Shown here: piece after piece, positions 19,928 to 29,660 of the stretch | Layout: every line of letters starts with the position of its first letter | How positions within the stretch are numbered: the first letter of the stretch is position 1 | Assembly: GCF_004362145.1 (NCBI RefSeq) | Contig: NZ_SNXC01000016.1 | Span: 1 to 64,000 of the forward strand | Direction of reading: 5' to 3' | DNA length: 64,000 bases | DNA from: Marinomonas balearica | Lineage (GTDB): Bacteria > Pseudomonadota > Gammaproteobacteria > Pseudomonadales > Marinomonadaceae | Translations under genes and position numbers: made by a program | The notes under the pieces: generated by a model | What the model saw: the letters and a program-made list of their open reading frames with translations, nothing else | Database searches by the model: none | What the model was told of the DNA's origin: nothing

Positions 19928-21364
19928 ATGCTTACAGGTTTTAAAACACTGGTTCGTAAAGCAACAGCACTATTCACTTCTGAAAACATTATGGAATCGC
20001 CTTTGGTCATCCCAAAAGAGAAGCACTCGCTCACCGACAACGAATTAAGCCCTAATGCGCTGAAAGTTCTCCATAGATTAAATGGAGCGGGATACGATGC
20101 CTACCTCGTTGGAGGCTGCATACGCGACCACCTAATTGGCATAACACCCAAAGATTTTGACGTCGTTACCAACGCCACCCCAGAAGAAGTGCACAGTTTA
20201 TTTTCAAATTCGCGACTGATCGGACGGAGATTTCGCCTCGTACATGTCACCTTCGGCAGAGAAATCATCGAAGTGTCAACGTTTAGGGCAAACACTACCA
20301 TTGATAGCTCCCAAGCTCCGAAACACGACGAAAATGAGTCTCTAAAAAACAAAGATACTGCACGTTCATCCCATGGCATAATTTTACGAGACAACGTTTG
20401 GGGAAGCATTGATGAAGATGCTCAGCGCAGAGACTTTACGTTTAATGCACTCTATTTCAATGTAAAAGACCGCTCCATACACGATTTTTGTAACGGTCTT
20501 AGCGATATAGAAAACAAACAAATTCGCATTATTGGCGATCCTCGCGAGCGCTACAAGGAAGATCCTGTCAGGATGCTTCGCGCAATACGCTTTGCAGGAA
20601 AACTGGGATTTGATTTAGAACCGGAAACAGCCGCTCCAATCAAAGAAATGGCTCACCTTCTGGATCACATCCCGCCAGCACGCTTGTTTGAAGAAGTTTT
20701 AAAACTCTTGGGCAGCGGGCAAGGCGTCACCACATTCCAGCTTCTACGTGAATATGGCCTCTTTAAATATCTTTTCCCAGACACTGACGCCATTCTAAAT
20801 AGCGGCTGGAAAAGGAATGATATTGATCCCGAACGCTTTGTACTTCAAGGGCTCGAGAATACTGATCTGCGCATATTAGACGGAAAAAGCACAGCTCCGT
20901 ATTTTCTATATGCAATTCTACTGTGGCCAAGTGTGTGTTTGCGCCATGAAGAATTTGAATCTCAAGGGTTACCAACCACTCCAGCGCTTCATCAAGCTGC
21001 AACCATGGTATTAGACAACCAAGTTGCGTCTACCTCCATTCCGCGCAGATTTTCTACGCCGATGAGAGAAATATGGGACTTGCAATTCCGTTTACCGAAA
21101 CGCTACGGAAAACGCGCCTTCGTCTTGCTTCAACACCCAAGATTTAGAGCTGCATTTGATTTTCTCCTAATCCGAGAGTTAAGCGGAACCGAATTAGATG
21201 GCCTCGGCGCATGGTGGGAAAACTTTCAACATGCCCCCGAAAATCAACAAAAAGATCTTATCTCAAAAGCAGATCCTAGAAAGTCTGATCCGGATGCCAA
21301 AAAACGTCGCCCTAGAAGACGACGCAAAAGCAATGCCGCGAAGAGACAATCGCCGGAAAATTAA
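19928..21364 (+). CDS. pcnB: Poly(A) polymerase I
   Basis: Adds 3' poly(A) tails that promote RNA decay. 478 residues; nucleotidyltransferase head with YLVGGCIRDHLIG and the catalytic DFDV pair near residue 76, RRDFTFNALYF, then the RNA-binding neck and body, and a C-terminal basic tail (KKRRPRRRRKS) seen in PAP I proteins. The N-terminal about 25 residues are poorly conserved and the ATG lacks a clear ribosome site, so an internal start (19990) is possible. It heads the pcnB-folK-panB-panC-pgi group; the preceding 130 bases (19798-19927) should hold its own promoter, which I could not assign. Confidence 0.95.
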   Translation: MLTGFKTLVRKATALFTSENIMESPLVIPKEKHSLTDNELSPNALKVLHRLNGAGYDAYLVGGCIRDHLIGITPKDFDVVTNATPEEVHSLFSNSRLIGRRFRLVHVTFGREIIEVSTFRANTTIDSSQAPKHDENESLKNKDTARSSHGIILRDNVWGSIDEDAQRRDFTFNALYFNVKDRSIHDFCNGLSDIENKQIRIIGDPRERYKEDPVRMLRAIRFAGKLGFDLEPETAAPIKEMAHLLDHIPPARLFEEVLKLLGSGQGVTTFQLLREYGLFKYLFPDTDAILNSGWKRNDIDPERFVLQGLENTDLRILDGKSTAPYFLYAILLWPSVCLRHEEFESQGLPTTPALHQAATMVLDNQVASTSIPRRFSTPMREIWDLQFRLPKRYGKRAFVLLQHPRFRAAFDFLLIRELSGTELDGLGAWWENFQHAPENQQKDLISKADPRKSDPDAKKRRPRRRRKSNAAKRQSPEN

Positions 21365-21366
21365 GC

Positions 21367-21858
21367 ATGTCTAGACACACAGTATTTATTGGATTAGGGA
21401 GCAACCTAAATAACCCCTTAGAGCAGCTCAATGAAGCCATTGCTTACCTCAACGCTCACGGCGACATTGACTCTTTTGAGTGTTCGCCGTGGTATTCGAG
21501 CAAGCCTGTCGGCCCTCAGGATCAACCTGACTATGTAAATGCAGTTGCTCGCTTTAATACCTCGCTAAGCCCAATAGAAACGTTAGATTTGCTACAAAGC
21601 ATCGAAAACAATCATCACAGGGTTCGTGAACGCCATTGGGGCCCGCGAACACTTGATTTAGACATCCTTTTAGTCGATAACGAAATAATTTCTCTCCCTC
21701 GATTAAACGTACCTCACCCATTTATGCTAGAAAGGGGGTTTGTGATCCAGCCCTTGTCAGATCTAGTACCTGAGCTGCTCCTTCCCAACGGCAAAACCGT
21801 TAAAGAGCATGTAAAGCAACTTGATACCAGCGATTTGGTCTCGATTGAAAAAGAGTAA
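21367..21858 (+). CDS. folK: 2-amino-4-hydroxy-6-hydroxymethyldihydropteridine pyrophosphokinase
   Basis: Transfers pyrophosphate from ATP to HMDP in folate synthesis. 163 residues with the family signatures IGLGSNLNNP at the N-terminus, WYSSKPVGPQDQPDYVNAV and RHWGPRTLDLDILL (the metal-binding DLD). It starts 2 bp after pcnB and is followed 3 bp later by panB. Confidence 0.96.
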   Translation: MSRHTVFIGLGSNLNNPLEQLNEAIAYLNAHGDIDSFECSPWYSSKPVGPQDQPDYVNAVARFNTSLSPIETLDLLQSIENNHHRVRERHWGPRTLDLDILLVDNEIISLPRLNVPHPFMLERGFVIQPLSDLVPELLLPNGKTVKEHVKQLDTSDLVSIEKE

Positions 21859-21861
21859 GTT

Positions 21862-22680
21862 ATGTATTCAGATTCTAATAAAAAATTAACTCGCCCTGTA
21901 ACCCTCTCAAAGCTCCAGAAAATGAAGCAAGAACAAGAGAAATTCACATGCCTAACCAGCTATGATGCAACGTTTACAGGTACGATGAATGCGGCGAATA
22001 TCGAGACAATACTGATAGGCGATTCGTTAGGAATGGTCGTTCAAGGCCAAGACAGTACACTCCCTGTTTCTATTGAAGACATGTGCTATCACATCGCAGC
22101 AGTAAAGCGAGGCAATGATAATGCATTCTTACTCGCAGACATGCCATTTATGAGCTATTCCAAACCGGAACAAGCCTTAGATAACGCCGCGAAGCTAATG
22201 CAAGCAGGCGCGCATATGGTCAAGTTAGAAGGGGGTAGCTGGCTAAAAGATACCGTTAGCCTACTAACAGAACGAGGCATTCCTGTATGCGCTCATCTAG
22301 GTTTAACACCTCAGGCAGTACATAAGCTGGGTGGCTACAAGGTTCAGGGAAAAGACGAAGAAACGGCTGCACTACTTCTCAAAGAGTCACTAGAGCTTGA
22401 GGCCGCTGGCGCCGATATTTTACTTTATGAATGCATCCCCACTGAGCTTGGAAAAACACTGACTCAGGCCGTCGCCATTCCTACAATTGGAATTGGCGCA
22501 GGACCTCATACCGATGGACAAGTATTAGTCATGCACGACATGCTTGGCGTCACTCAAGGACGTAAACCTCGTTTCGTAAAGAACTTCTTAACCGATGGAC
22601 GCAGTATTCAAGAAGCTTTTGAAGCCTATTCCAATGAAGTAAAATCCGGCACTTTCCCTGCACCTGAGCACGGTTTCTAA
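21862..22680 (+). CDS. panB: 3-methyl-2-oxobutanoate hydroxymethyltransferase
   Basis: First committed step of pantothenate synthesis, making ketopantoate. 272 residues, TIM-barrel; metal-binding region [12 protein letters not shown], the VKLEGG strand, the catalytic Glu region and [17 protein letters not shown]. Tightly packed between folK and panC. Confidence 0.96.
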   Translation: MYSDSNKKLTRPVTLSKLQKMKQEQEKFTCLTSYDATFTGTMNAANIETILIGDSLGMVVQGQDSTLPVSIEDMCYHIAAVKRGNDNAFLLADMPFMSYSKPEQALDNAAKLMQAGAHMVKLEGGSWLKDTVSLLTERGIPVCAHLGLTPQAVHKLGGYKVQGKDEETAALLLKESLELEAAGADILLYECIPTELGKTLTQAVAIPTIGIGAGPHTDGQVLVMHDMLGVTQGRKPRFVKNFLTDGRSIQEAFEAYSNEVKSGTFPAPEHGF

Positions 22681-22683
22681 GAT

Positions 22684-23535
22684 ATGAAAACATTCCACAC
22701 AGTTAAAGAGTTACGAGATGTACTCTACCAAGAACGCCTAAAAGAAAAACACATTGCATTTGTTCCCACAATGGGCAATTTGCACGAAGGGCATATGGAT
22801 TTGGTTCGCAGAGCCCGAGAAGAAAATGGCATTGTCGTTGCTTCTATTTTCGTAAATCCAATGCAATTTGGTGAAAACGAAGACCTAGAACGTTATCCGA
22901 AGACGCTAAAAGACGACCAAGCATTGCTAAAATCAAATGGATGCGATTATTTATTCGCACCAGACGCACTGGAAATGTACCCTGATGGCAAACGCAGCCA
23001 AACGCAAATCGAAGTAACAGGGTTATCAGATATTCTATGTGGAGCAAGCCGCCCTGGACACTTCATAGGTGTCGCAACCGTCGTCACTAAACTTTTTAAT
23101 ATCGTTCAACCGGACAGCGCGATTTTTGGTAACAAAGATTATCAACAATTGAAAGTGATTGAAGACATGACAAGAGATTTGAGCTCCAACGTTAACATCA
23201 TTGGCGTTGATATTGCTCGCTCACAGTCAGGTTTAGCATTAAGCTCTCGTAATGGCTACCTTAGCCAAGAAGAAAGAGACATTGCATCGACTCTTTATGC
23301 CACATTAGAATGGGCAAAAGATCAGCTTGTATTAGGCAGCACGAGTCACGAAGAAATCCGCGAACAAGCTCAACAGAAGCTTGAAGCGGTGGGCTTTCAG
23401 CGTGACTACTTTGAAATACGTGCGCAAGACAATTTACAAACACCGTTAGAGGAAGATAGAAGCCTAGTCATCTTGGCTGCGGCATATCTAGGAAAAGCAC
23501 GACTAATAGACAATATTACTGTCGAGCTTACCTAA
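22684..23535 (+). CDS. panC: Pantoate--beta-alanine ligase
   Basis: Joins pantoate and beta-alanine with ATP to give pantothenate. 283 residues; PTMGNLHEGHMDLVR (HIGH-like), FVNPMQFGENEDLERYP, GASRPGHFIGVATVV and the KMSKS-like SSRNGYLS are all present. It starts 3 bp after panB. No panD is in the window. Confidence 0.96.
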   Translation: MKTFHTVKELRDVLYQERLKEKHIAFVPTMGNLHEGHMDLVRRAREENGIVVASIFVNPMQFGENEDLERYPKTLKDDQALLKSNGCDYLFAPDALEMYPDGKRSQTQIEVTGLSDILCGASRPGHFIGVATVVTKLFNIVQPDSAIFGNKDYQQLKVIEDMTRDLSSNVNIIGVDIARSQSGLALSSRNGYLSQEERDIASTLYATLEWAKDQLVLGSTSHEEIREQAQQKLEAVGFQRDYFEIRAQDNLQTPLEEDRSLVILAAAYLGKARLIDNITVELT

Positions 23536-23561
23536 TTCAAAATCAACGTAGGGAGATTGTA

Positions 23562-25208
23562 ATGAGCTCACCCACCGCACTTCCAGCTTGGAAGGCTTTG
23601 ACTGAACATAAAGAAGAAATGTCCAACGTAAAAATGGCCACTCTTTTTGATGAAGACAGCAATCGTGCAGAAAAGCTAACGGTTTCAGCAGCAGGCTGGA
23701 CATTGGATTACTCGAAAAACAGAGCCAATGAAAAAACACTTTCTCTTTTAAATCAACTACTCAACGAAGTAGGCATGAACGATGCGATTCAAAGCATGTT
23801 CAACGGCGAGAAAATAAACAACACCGAAAAGCGCTCCGTTCTCCACACAGCCCTTCGTGCTAGCCACGCTCAAGAAAGCTTGATGGTTGACGACGTAAAT
23901 GTCTTGGCGGAAGTTCGCTCAACGCTCAAACAGATGGAAAAGTTTGTTTGGCAGCTGCAAACAGGCCAATGGCGAGGTTACTCCAACCTTCCGATCACTG
24001 ATGTAGTATCAATTGGCATTGGTGGCTCATACCTTGGCCCAAAGGTGGTTGCAGAAGCGCTAACCCCTTACAAGCAATCAAACATCGATGTTCACTTTGT
24101 TGCTAACATTGACGGTTCAGACATTACTGAAAAATTGCGTCACTTAGACCCTGAAACAACGGTTTTCATTATTTCATCAAAATCGTTTGGGACACTAGAA
24201 ACACTCTACAATGCCAACGCCGCGCGCGATTGGTTCTTGCGCAATGGCGGCCCTGAAGAGCTTGTGCATAAGCATTTCGCAGCAGTAAGTTCCAATGTTG
24301 AAAAAGCGGTCAACTTTGGCATTGCAGAAGAAAACATTTTCCCTATGTGGGATTGGGTCGGTGGACGATATTCTCTTTGGTCTGCAATTGGTCTTCCAAT
24401 TGCCGTCGCAATCGGCATGGAAAACTTCAATGCCGTTCTAGACGGTGCGTATCAAATGGATACTCATTTTAAAACGGCTCCACTAGAAGAAAATTTACCC
24501 GTTATTATGGGTGCTTTAGGCGTTTGGTACAGCAGTTTTCATAATGCTCAAAGCCATGCATTGATACCTTATGATCACTATTTACGCGCCCTACCCGCTC
24601 ATATTCAACAGCTGGACATGGAAAGCAACGGGAAAGCGAACTTAGTTGATGGCACGGCTGTAGAAACAGATACAGGTCCTATCATTTGGGGCGGTGCGGG
24701 TACAAACGGCCAACATGCGTATCACCAGCTATTACATCAAGGCACTCGCCTTGTACCTGTCGACTTTATTGCACCTTTGAAAAGTCACAATCCGGTTGCT
24801 GACCACCATGCCCAACTGTTTGCAAACTGCCTCAGCCAAGCCCAAGCCTTGATGGTGGGCAAAACACTAGAGCAAGCTGAAAATGAACTTCGTGGCGCGG
24901 GCGCGAGTGAAGCGGAAATCGCTGCTGTTGCCCCTCATAAAGTGATAAAAGGCAACCGCCCAAGTAACACTCTACTCACTGAAAAAATGACTCCTTCAAC
25001 CGTCGGCGCACTCATAGCGCTATACGAACATAGGACATTTGTGCAGGGTACTATTTGGGGAATTAACTCTTTTGATCAATGGGGTGTCGAACTAGGAAAA
25101 GTACTCGGTACAGATATCTATGATCGACTCACATCGGATTCAGATAACAGTAAGCTCGATGCATCAACACAAGCTTTGATTAACGCGTTTAAAGCAGCGC
25201 AAAACTAA
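23562..25208 (+). CDS. pgi: Glucose-6-phosphate isomerase
   Basis: Interconverts glucose-6-P and fructose-6-P. 548 residues (E. coli 549). Signatures seen: SIGIGGSYLGPKVV, the KSFGTLET phosphate loop, GGRYSLWSAIGLP, GGAGTNGQHAYHQLLHQG with the catalytic residues, and the C-terminal NSFDQWGVELGK. A clear ribosome site (GGGAG) precedes ATG. It is last in the pcnB group and ends before a large hairpin. Confidence 0.97.
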   Translation: MSSPTALPAWKALTEHKEEMSNVKMATLFDEDSNRAEKLTVSAAGWTLDYSKNRANEKTLSLLNQLLNEVGMNDAIQSMFNGEKINNTEKRSVLHTALRASHAQESLMVDDVNVLAEVRSTLKQMEKFVWQLQTGQWRGYSNLPITDVVSIGIGGSYLGPKVVAEALTPYKQSNIDVHFVANIDGSDITEKLRHLDPETTVFIISSKSFGTLETLYNANAARDWFLRNGGPEELVHKHFAAVSSNVEKAVNFGIAEENIFPMWDWVGGRYSLWSAIGLPIAVAIGMENFNAVLDGAYQMDTHFKTAPLEENLPVIMGALGVWYSSFHNAQSHALIPYDHYLRALPAHIQQLDMESNGKANLVDGTAVETDTGPIIWGGAGTNGQHAYHQLLHQGTRLVPVDFIAPLKSHNPVADHHAQLFANCLSQAQALMVGKTLEQAENELRGAGASEAEIAAVAPHKVIKGNRPSNTLLTEKMTPSTVGALIALYEHRTFVQGTIWGINSFDQWGVELGKVLGTDIYDRLTSDSDNSKLDASTQALINAFKAAQN

Positions 25209-25222
25209 CGCAGCTTTTTATC

Positions 25223-25278
25223 CCCCCATCAAACTGAAAAGAACAGCCATCGCGCTGTTCTTTTCAGTTTGATGGGGG
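25223..25278. terminator. Very long perfect inverted repeat between pgi and the iac operon end
   Basis: A perfect 25-bp stem (25223-25247 with 25254-25278) with a 6-base loop lies between convergent pgi and the amidase gene. Only a weak T-rich stretch follows. A two-way terminator is the simplest reading; its length is unusual. Confidence 0.6.
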
Positions 25279-25362
25279 AATTAGTTTTAAGAAAAATTGA
25301 AAGACCTCTAACACCTCACCATCATACCTTCCAATCACGTATCCTAAATTCCGTACCTGCAA

Positions 25363-26652
25363 TCACGCTAAAACTGTCTCAAACCATTTGGCGATTTGTA
25401 ACAGTCGATCATCATCACGATGCCTAGCAATCAACTGAACGCCCAAAGGCAAACCCGCTGAATTTTGCATTCCTGGCAATGTAATAACAGGCAAGCCCAT
25501 TGCTTGCCAAGGACGACTCATATGAGGTGAGCCAGTTTTATCATGTCCCAATGGCGCTATGTCAGCCGCCGCAGGGGTGAGTACAACATCGACCTCATCA
25601 CACAGTGACCAAAGCCATTTATCCGTCTCTTCCGCGGCTTTCAGCGAGCTCAGATAACGCGCTCGCTTCATCGTCTTACCTTGCTCCATTAAGTCACTCA
25701 GTGGATCACTGAGCATTTCCGGCGAATTAGATTCTAGCGCTAAATTTCGACATACTTCCCACGCCATAATGTGACCATGATGATCCACCATCTCTAGCAG
25801 CTCATCACCCGCCTCTAAATCAACAACATCAACACCTTGATTAAGAAGTCTGTCACTCAGTGTAGACAAGGCTTGCGCCATTTCGACAGAAGCGTCGCCA
25901 ATTAGAGCACCCTGACATAAAAGGACTCTAAGCGGCTTAACCGACTCATTCGGCGCATCAGACAAGCTCTGACGTAATAAAATAGAACGTAGCAGCTGAA
26001 TATCTTCGACATGACGAGAGAACAAACCTAGAGAATCGAGCGACTGAGCCAGTGGCTGCGCTCCTCTCAAAGAATACTCTCCTCGACTACCTACGTAGCC
26101 AATTGAGCCACAATATGCTGCAGGACGAATGACAGAAGCGGCGGTTTGTGATCCTAATGCAACAGGCACCATCGTATCGGCTACTGCTGCAGCAGAACCA
26201 CTTGAAGAGCCACCTGGCGTTCTGGCTAAATCTTTTGGATTGCTGGTTTTACCAGGCTTAAAATAGGCAAACTCAGTCGTGACGGTTTTTCCAAGAACAA
26301 TCCCACCAGCCTGACGAATCAAGGCAACACAAGTCGCATCATCAATCGGTTGACGCCCCTTATGAATGGGTGACCCCATTTCAGTTGGCATGTCTTTAGT
26401 ATCGATAATATCTTTGATGCCAACAGGAAGGCCTTTTAGAAGGCTGCTTTCATAAAAGCTTTGATTATCGCGATACTGCTTCAAATACGCTTCGCGATCT
26501 AACTGGTATTGCCACGCGCGCACATCAGGTTCGCGTGCTTCAATTTGATCGAAGCACGCATTAATAATGGCCTCCGCAGTGTGTTCTCCCTTTTCAATAG
26601 AGCGACACATCTGGCTTAAACTCAACGTATTCGGTTTAAGTGGTAACGTCAT
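25363..26652 (-). CDS. iacH: Amidase of the iac cluster (IacH-like)
   Basis: 429 residues, amidase-signature family. The catalytic Lys is in PVGIKDIIDT near residue 77, the cis-Ser is in TPGGSSSGSAAAVAD near 150, and the nucleophilic Ser is in SQTAASVIRPAAYCG near 175. In iac clusters the amidase-like IacH is encoded with the auxin-degrading enzymes, but its substrate is not settled; indole-3-acetamide or other auxin amides are plausible. It is the last gene of the leftward operon, 38 bp after iacG. Confidence 0.8.
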   Translation of the reverse strand: MTLPLKPNTLSLSQMCRSIEKGEHTAEAIINACFDQIEAREPDVRAWQYQLDREAYLKQYRDNQSFYESSLLKGLPVGIKDIIDTKDMPTEMGSPIHKGRQPIDDATCVALIRQAGGIVLGKTVTTEFAYFKPGKTSNPKDLARTPGGSSSGSAAAVADTMVPVALGSQTAASVIRPAAYCGSIGYVGSRGEYSLRGAQPLAQSLDSLGLFSRHVEDIQLLRSILLRQSLSDAPNESVKPLRVLLCQGALIGDASVEMAQALSTLSDRLLNQGVDVVDLEAGDELLEMVDHHGHIMAWEVCRNLALESNSPEMLSDPLSDLMEQGKTMKRARYLSSLKAAEETDKWLWSLCDEVDVVLTPAAADIAPLGHDKTGSPHMSRPWQAMGLPVITLPGMQNSAGLPLGVQLIARHRDDDRLLQIAKWFETVLA

Positions 26653-26690
26653 ATTTCAGGTAGACTCCAAAACAAAGGTCATAGGAAGCA

Positions 26691-27188
26691 TTAGCGTGCG
26701 CTAGATTGCTCATTTAAGGCGTGATAAGCACGATTAAAGTACACAAGACCTTCGCCATTCTCTCCAACCACTGCATCTTTTACTCGGCAATAAAAAATAG
26801 AATGCGAACCCATTTCATGGGACTCATGTATTTCACAGTCAAAGCTCACTAACGCTTCTTCCAAAATTGGCGCGCCCGTTTTCAATGTTGACCACTTATG
26901 TTTTGCAAAGCGCTCTTCACTTGATAAATCACGGTTTGCGAAATTCCAAGACACGTCCTGATGATGACCTTGCAAGACATTCACACTCAACACACCGTTC
27001 TTTTGAAAATGCGGGTAAGCAAATGAATTACGGTTCATACACACTAATAGAGTAGGTGGCTCATCTGTCACACTTGTTACTGCCGTCGCGGTAAACCCAA
27101 AACGCCCAGCTTCACCGTCTGTTGTAATGACAGTAACCGCACTTCCTAATAGTGACATGCCGTCACGAAATAATTTCACATCAACCAT
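26691..27188 (-). CDS. iacG: Flavin reductase, partner of the indoleacetate monooxygenase
   Basis: 165 residues, FMN-reductase domain of the HpaC/flavin-reductase-like family (FTATAVTSVTDEPPTLLVCMNRNS near residue 30; NVLQGHHQ; GSHSIFYCRV). It supplies reduced flavin to a two-component monooxygenase, here most likely IacA at the other end of the operon. Start ATG is 51 bp after iacF. Confidence 0.82.
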   Translation of the reverse strand: MVDVKLFRDGMSLLGSAVTVITTDGEAGRFGFTATAVTSVTDEPPTLLVCMNRNSFAYPHFQKNGVLSVNVLQGHHQDVSWNFANRDLSSEERFAKHKWSTLKTGAPILEEALVSFDCEIHESHEMGSHSIFYCRVKDAVVGENGEGLVYFNRAYHALNEQSSAR

Positions 27189-27239
27189 TTACGCTCTCCC
27201 GATCATGATTTAGCTTTGTTTGTTATATTTTTAGCTTGA

Positions 27240-28199
27240 TTAAATATCCAAAACCAGACGATCCGATAAAGAGCGAGAACAACAAAGTGTCATTTGATCG
27301 TTATCATCTTTTTCTTCATCAGTAAGGTATACATCGCGGTGTTCGGGCGTGCCTTCCAAAACATCACATAAACACGTTCCACACGTTCCTTGCTCACAAG
27401 ACACCTGAACTTTAACGCCTGCCGCTTTTAACGCGTCAGCAACGCTTTCGTCTTCTTTCACGGTAACTGTAATATCACTTTGCTCCGCATACACTTCGAA
27501 ACTGTTACCGCCTTTTTCAACATCAACCGTAAAGAACTCTCGGTGAATCGCTTCGTCCGCAAAGCCTTTTTTCAGCGATGTATCGATCACCCATTCCATA
27601 AACCCTGTTGGACCACAAACATAAACATGGCTATTGCTTTGTTTGTCTTGTAGCACACTATCTAGGTTTAATGGCTTTCCGCCTTGTTCAGAATCAAAAT
27701 GCAAATTCACTTTATCTGCAAATGGCGCCGATTTTAGTTCATCTAAGAAACCGCTGGTTTCTGGAGATCGGCTACAGTACCAAAGCTCAAAACTACGACC
27801 AGCGTGTGTCAATTCATACGCCATTGCGATCATAGGCGTAATACCAATACCGCCACCGATTAAAATAGAATGTTGTGCTCCCTCATCCAAAGGAAAAAGG
27901 TTGCGTGGCTTACTCACCACCAACTCTTTACCTTCGAGTAAGTTATCATGCACAGCGATCGACCCACCTCTAGAATTAGGATCCTTAAGAACACCTAACC
28001 GATACACTTTGTCGTTGGCAGGGTCGCCGCATAATGAATATTGACGAATAAGCTCGTCTGATAGGTGAAGATCAATGTGCGCGCCTGCGTCAAACACAGG
28101 TAAGGCATTGCCCTCTAAATCTGCTAATTCCAATGCCACCACGGTATCCGTATGCATCTCTCTTTTCTGGACAACTACTTTTAATAACTCGTCAGACAT
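27240..28199 (-). CDS. iacF: Ferredoxin-type oxygenase reductase (phthalate dioxygenase reductase family)
   Basis: 319 residues in the class IA order: flavin-binding barrel (RQYSLCGDP near residue 53), NAD-binding domain (LIGGGIGITPMIAMA, VYVCGPTGFM), then a C-terminal plant-type 2Fe-2S domain with CEQGTCGTCLCD and a final CCSRSL. It should pass electrons from NADH to the IacCD dioxygenase. A 170-bp structured gap separates it from iacE. Confidence 0.85.
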   Translation of the reverse strand: MSDELLKVVVQKREMHTDTVVALELADLEGNALPVFDAGAHIDLHLSDELIRQYSLCGDPANDKVYRLGVLKDPNSRGGSIAVHDNLLEGKELVVSKPRNLFPLDEGAQHSILIGGGIGITPMIAMAYELTHAGRSFELWYCSRSPETSGFLDELKSAPFADKVNLHFDSEQGGKPLNLDSVLQDKQSNSHVYVCGPTGFMEWVIDTSLKKGFADEAIHREFFTVDVEKGGNSFEVYAEQSDITVTVKEDESVADALKAAGVKVQVSCEQGTCGTCLCDVLEGTPEHRDVYLTDEEKDDNDQMTLCCSRSLSDRLVLDI

Positions 28200-28241
28200 G
28201 CCCTCTCCCCCTAATTCTCTCTTATTTCTTTATGCTCTTGT

Positions 28242-28310
28242 TGCGGAACGAAAGGCACGTTAAAGCAGTGGCTAGGTTATAAAACCGGGCCTTTGTTAAA
28301 CGGTTCCGCA
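28242..28310. promoter_or_regulatory. Structured gap inside the iac operon
   Basis: Inside the iacE-iacF gap, TGCGGAAC (28242-28249) pairs with GTTCCGCA (28303-28310) and AAAGGC (28251-28256) with GCCTTT (28289-28294), giving a two-part stem. It may stabilise or partly terminate the mRNA. Function unproven. Confidence 0.35.
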
Positions 28311-28368
28311 TAAGGCTTTATATAACGACAATAAACACACAGTACGCTGATAAACGTTAGGGAATACC

Positions 28369-29124
28369 CTAGCGCATAAACAATCCACCATTGACATCCC
28401 AAGTGGTGCCTGTAGTGAAATACGCTTCAGGGCGGGCAAATTGAACAACCACATCTCCGATAAAATCAGCGTCTCCTAACTCTCCAACTGGAATTGCTCC
28501 CAGTAGCGTTGGTAAACGCTCCTCAGGCACCAGCGCACTGACCATTGGTGACTCGATTGGCCCCGGTGCAACCGCGTTGACGGTTACCCCTTTCGACGCC
28601 AACTCTTTCGCAAAGACTTTCGTCACCGTAATAATGGCACCTTTAGAAGCCGCGTAGTGCGCGCCCGTTGACGTGCCACCATTTTGTCCTGCTAACGAGG
28701 CCATATTAACGATACGGCCATAGCCTTGTTCAGCAAAGTAAGCTCCAATGACCTGACAACCGAAGAAAGTACCGCCAAGATTTACGTTGACGACTTCATT
28801 AAACTCTTCAGGCGAAATCTCCATCACTGGCGTCGCTCTAGTAATCGATGCATTGTTTACCAATACCTGCAAGCTACCGAATCGTTTGAGCGTCTTTTCA
28901 AGGGCCAGCTCGAAGTCAAACTTGTTTGCTATATCCAAGCTCAGTGACAATACGGTTTCACCACTCGCGTCCAACTGCTTAGCCGCATTTTCCGCTGCGA
29001 TGGGATCTCTATCTGTGACAACTAATTGATAGCCCGCCAACTTTAGACTTTTGGCAATATGGAAACCAAGCCCTTGTCCCGCTCCAGTCACTAATGCTGT
29101 CTGCAATTTCACTTCACCAGTCAT
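28369..29124 (-). CDS. iacE: Short-chain dehydrogenase/reductase of the iac cluster
   Basis: 251 residues, classical SDR: nucleotide motif TGAGQGLGFH near residue 14, NNAS near 91, catalytic Ser and YAASKGA (Tyr-x3-Lys) near 158, and VNAVAPGPIESPM. IacE-type SDRs are thought to act on hydroxylated intermediates between indole-3-acetate and catechol; the exact step is less certain than the family. Confidence 0.8.
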   Translation of the reverse strand: MTGEVKLQTALVTGAGQGLGFHIAKSLKLAGYQLVVTDRDPIAAENAAKQLDASGETVLSLSLDIANKFDFELALEKTLKRFGSLQVLVNNASITRATPVMEISPEEFNEVVNVNLGGTFFGCQVIGAYFAEQGYGRIVNMASLAGQNGGTSTGAHYAASKGAIITVTKVFAKELASKGVTVNAVAPGPIESPMVSALVPEERLPTLLGAIPVGELGDADFIGDVVVQFARPEAYFTTGTTWDVNGGLFMR

Positions 29125-29175
29125 GCAACACTCCTCTCATAAATTCCAAGCTCAAAAAACGTCGATAACATGGTG

Positions 29176-29658
29176 TTAGAAAATAAAACTTACGGTTCTT
29201 AAATAACCGTCAGCGTGCAACAGTTTGACCACTTTACGCTGAATGCTGTAGCTGCTCCCTTTCGGCGTTAAAATGTACTCAACGTCCGCAGGATACGTGA
29301 TCAATTTACCGTGACGCAGCTCGTTTAGCGTCATTGCGCATCGTGCAGTCACTTGCTCTTCATTTTGTTCAACAATGCGTACTCGAGACATCATACGAAC
29401 CGTCATGCTTGCAGCTCCTGCCGATACAGACTCACCACTTTCTAGACGAGTAACACGCATACGGCGCATGTCTTTGTCATCTAAAGCAAGGTTAAGAGTC
29501 GCCTCGTAATCCGTTTCGTTGTTGTCTGTTGGAACAATGTAAAGTCCAGAGTCATTCCAAAGAGTCAACCAATCTTGGTATTCTTTATGATCAAGAAGAT
29601 CGGCTTCGTGCCAAATAAACGCGGTAACGTTGTTTACCAAATTTGCATCAACCGTCAT
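29176..29658 (-). CDS. iacD: Aromatic-ring-hydroxylating dioxygenase, small subunit
   Basis: 160 residues of the beta-subunit (NTF2-like) family: EADLLDHKEYQDWLTLW near the N-terminus, the TRLESG and RMMSRVRIVEQ strands, and a C-terminus KLLHADGYLRTVSFIF. It has a structural role beside the Rieske subunit; gene order iacC-iacD with 2 bp spacing supports a complex. Confidence 0.85.
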   Translation of the reverse strand: MTVDANLVNNVTAFIWHEADLLDHKEYQDWLTLWNDSGLYIVPTDNNETDYEATLNLALDDKDMRRMRVTRLESGESVSAGAASMTVRMMSRVRIVEQNEEQVTARCAMTLNELRHGKLITYPADVEYILTPKGSSYSIQRKVVKLLHADGYLRTVSFIF

Positions 29659-29660
29659 GA

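Noticed and set aside
19661..19944. Short open frames on both strands within the candidate small RNA region
   Set aside because: Poor ribosome sites, and they run across the paired stems of the RNA.
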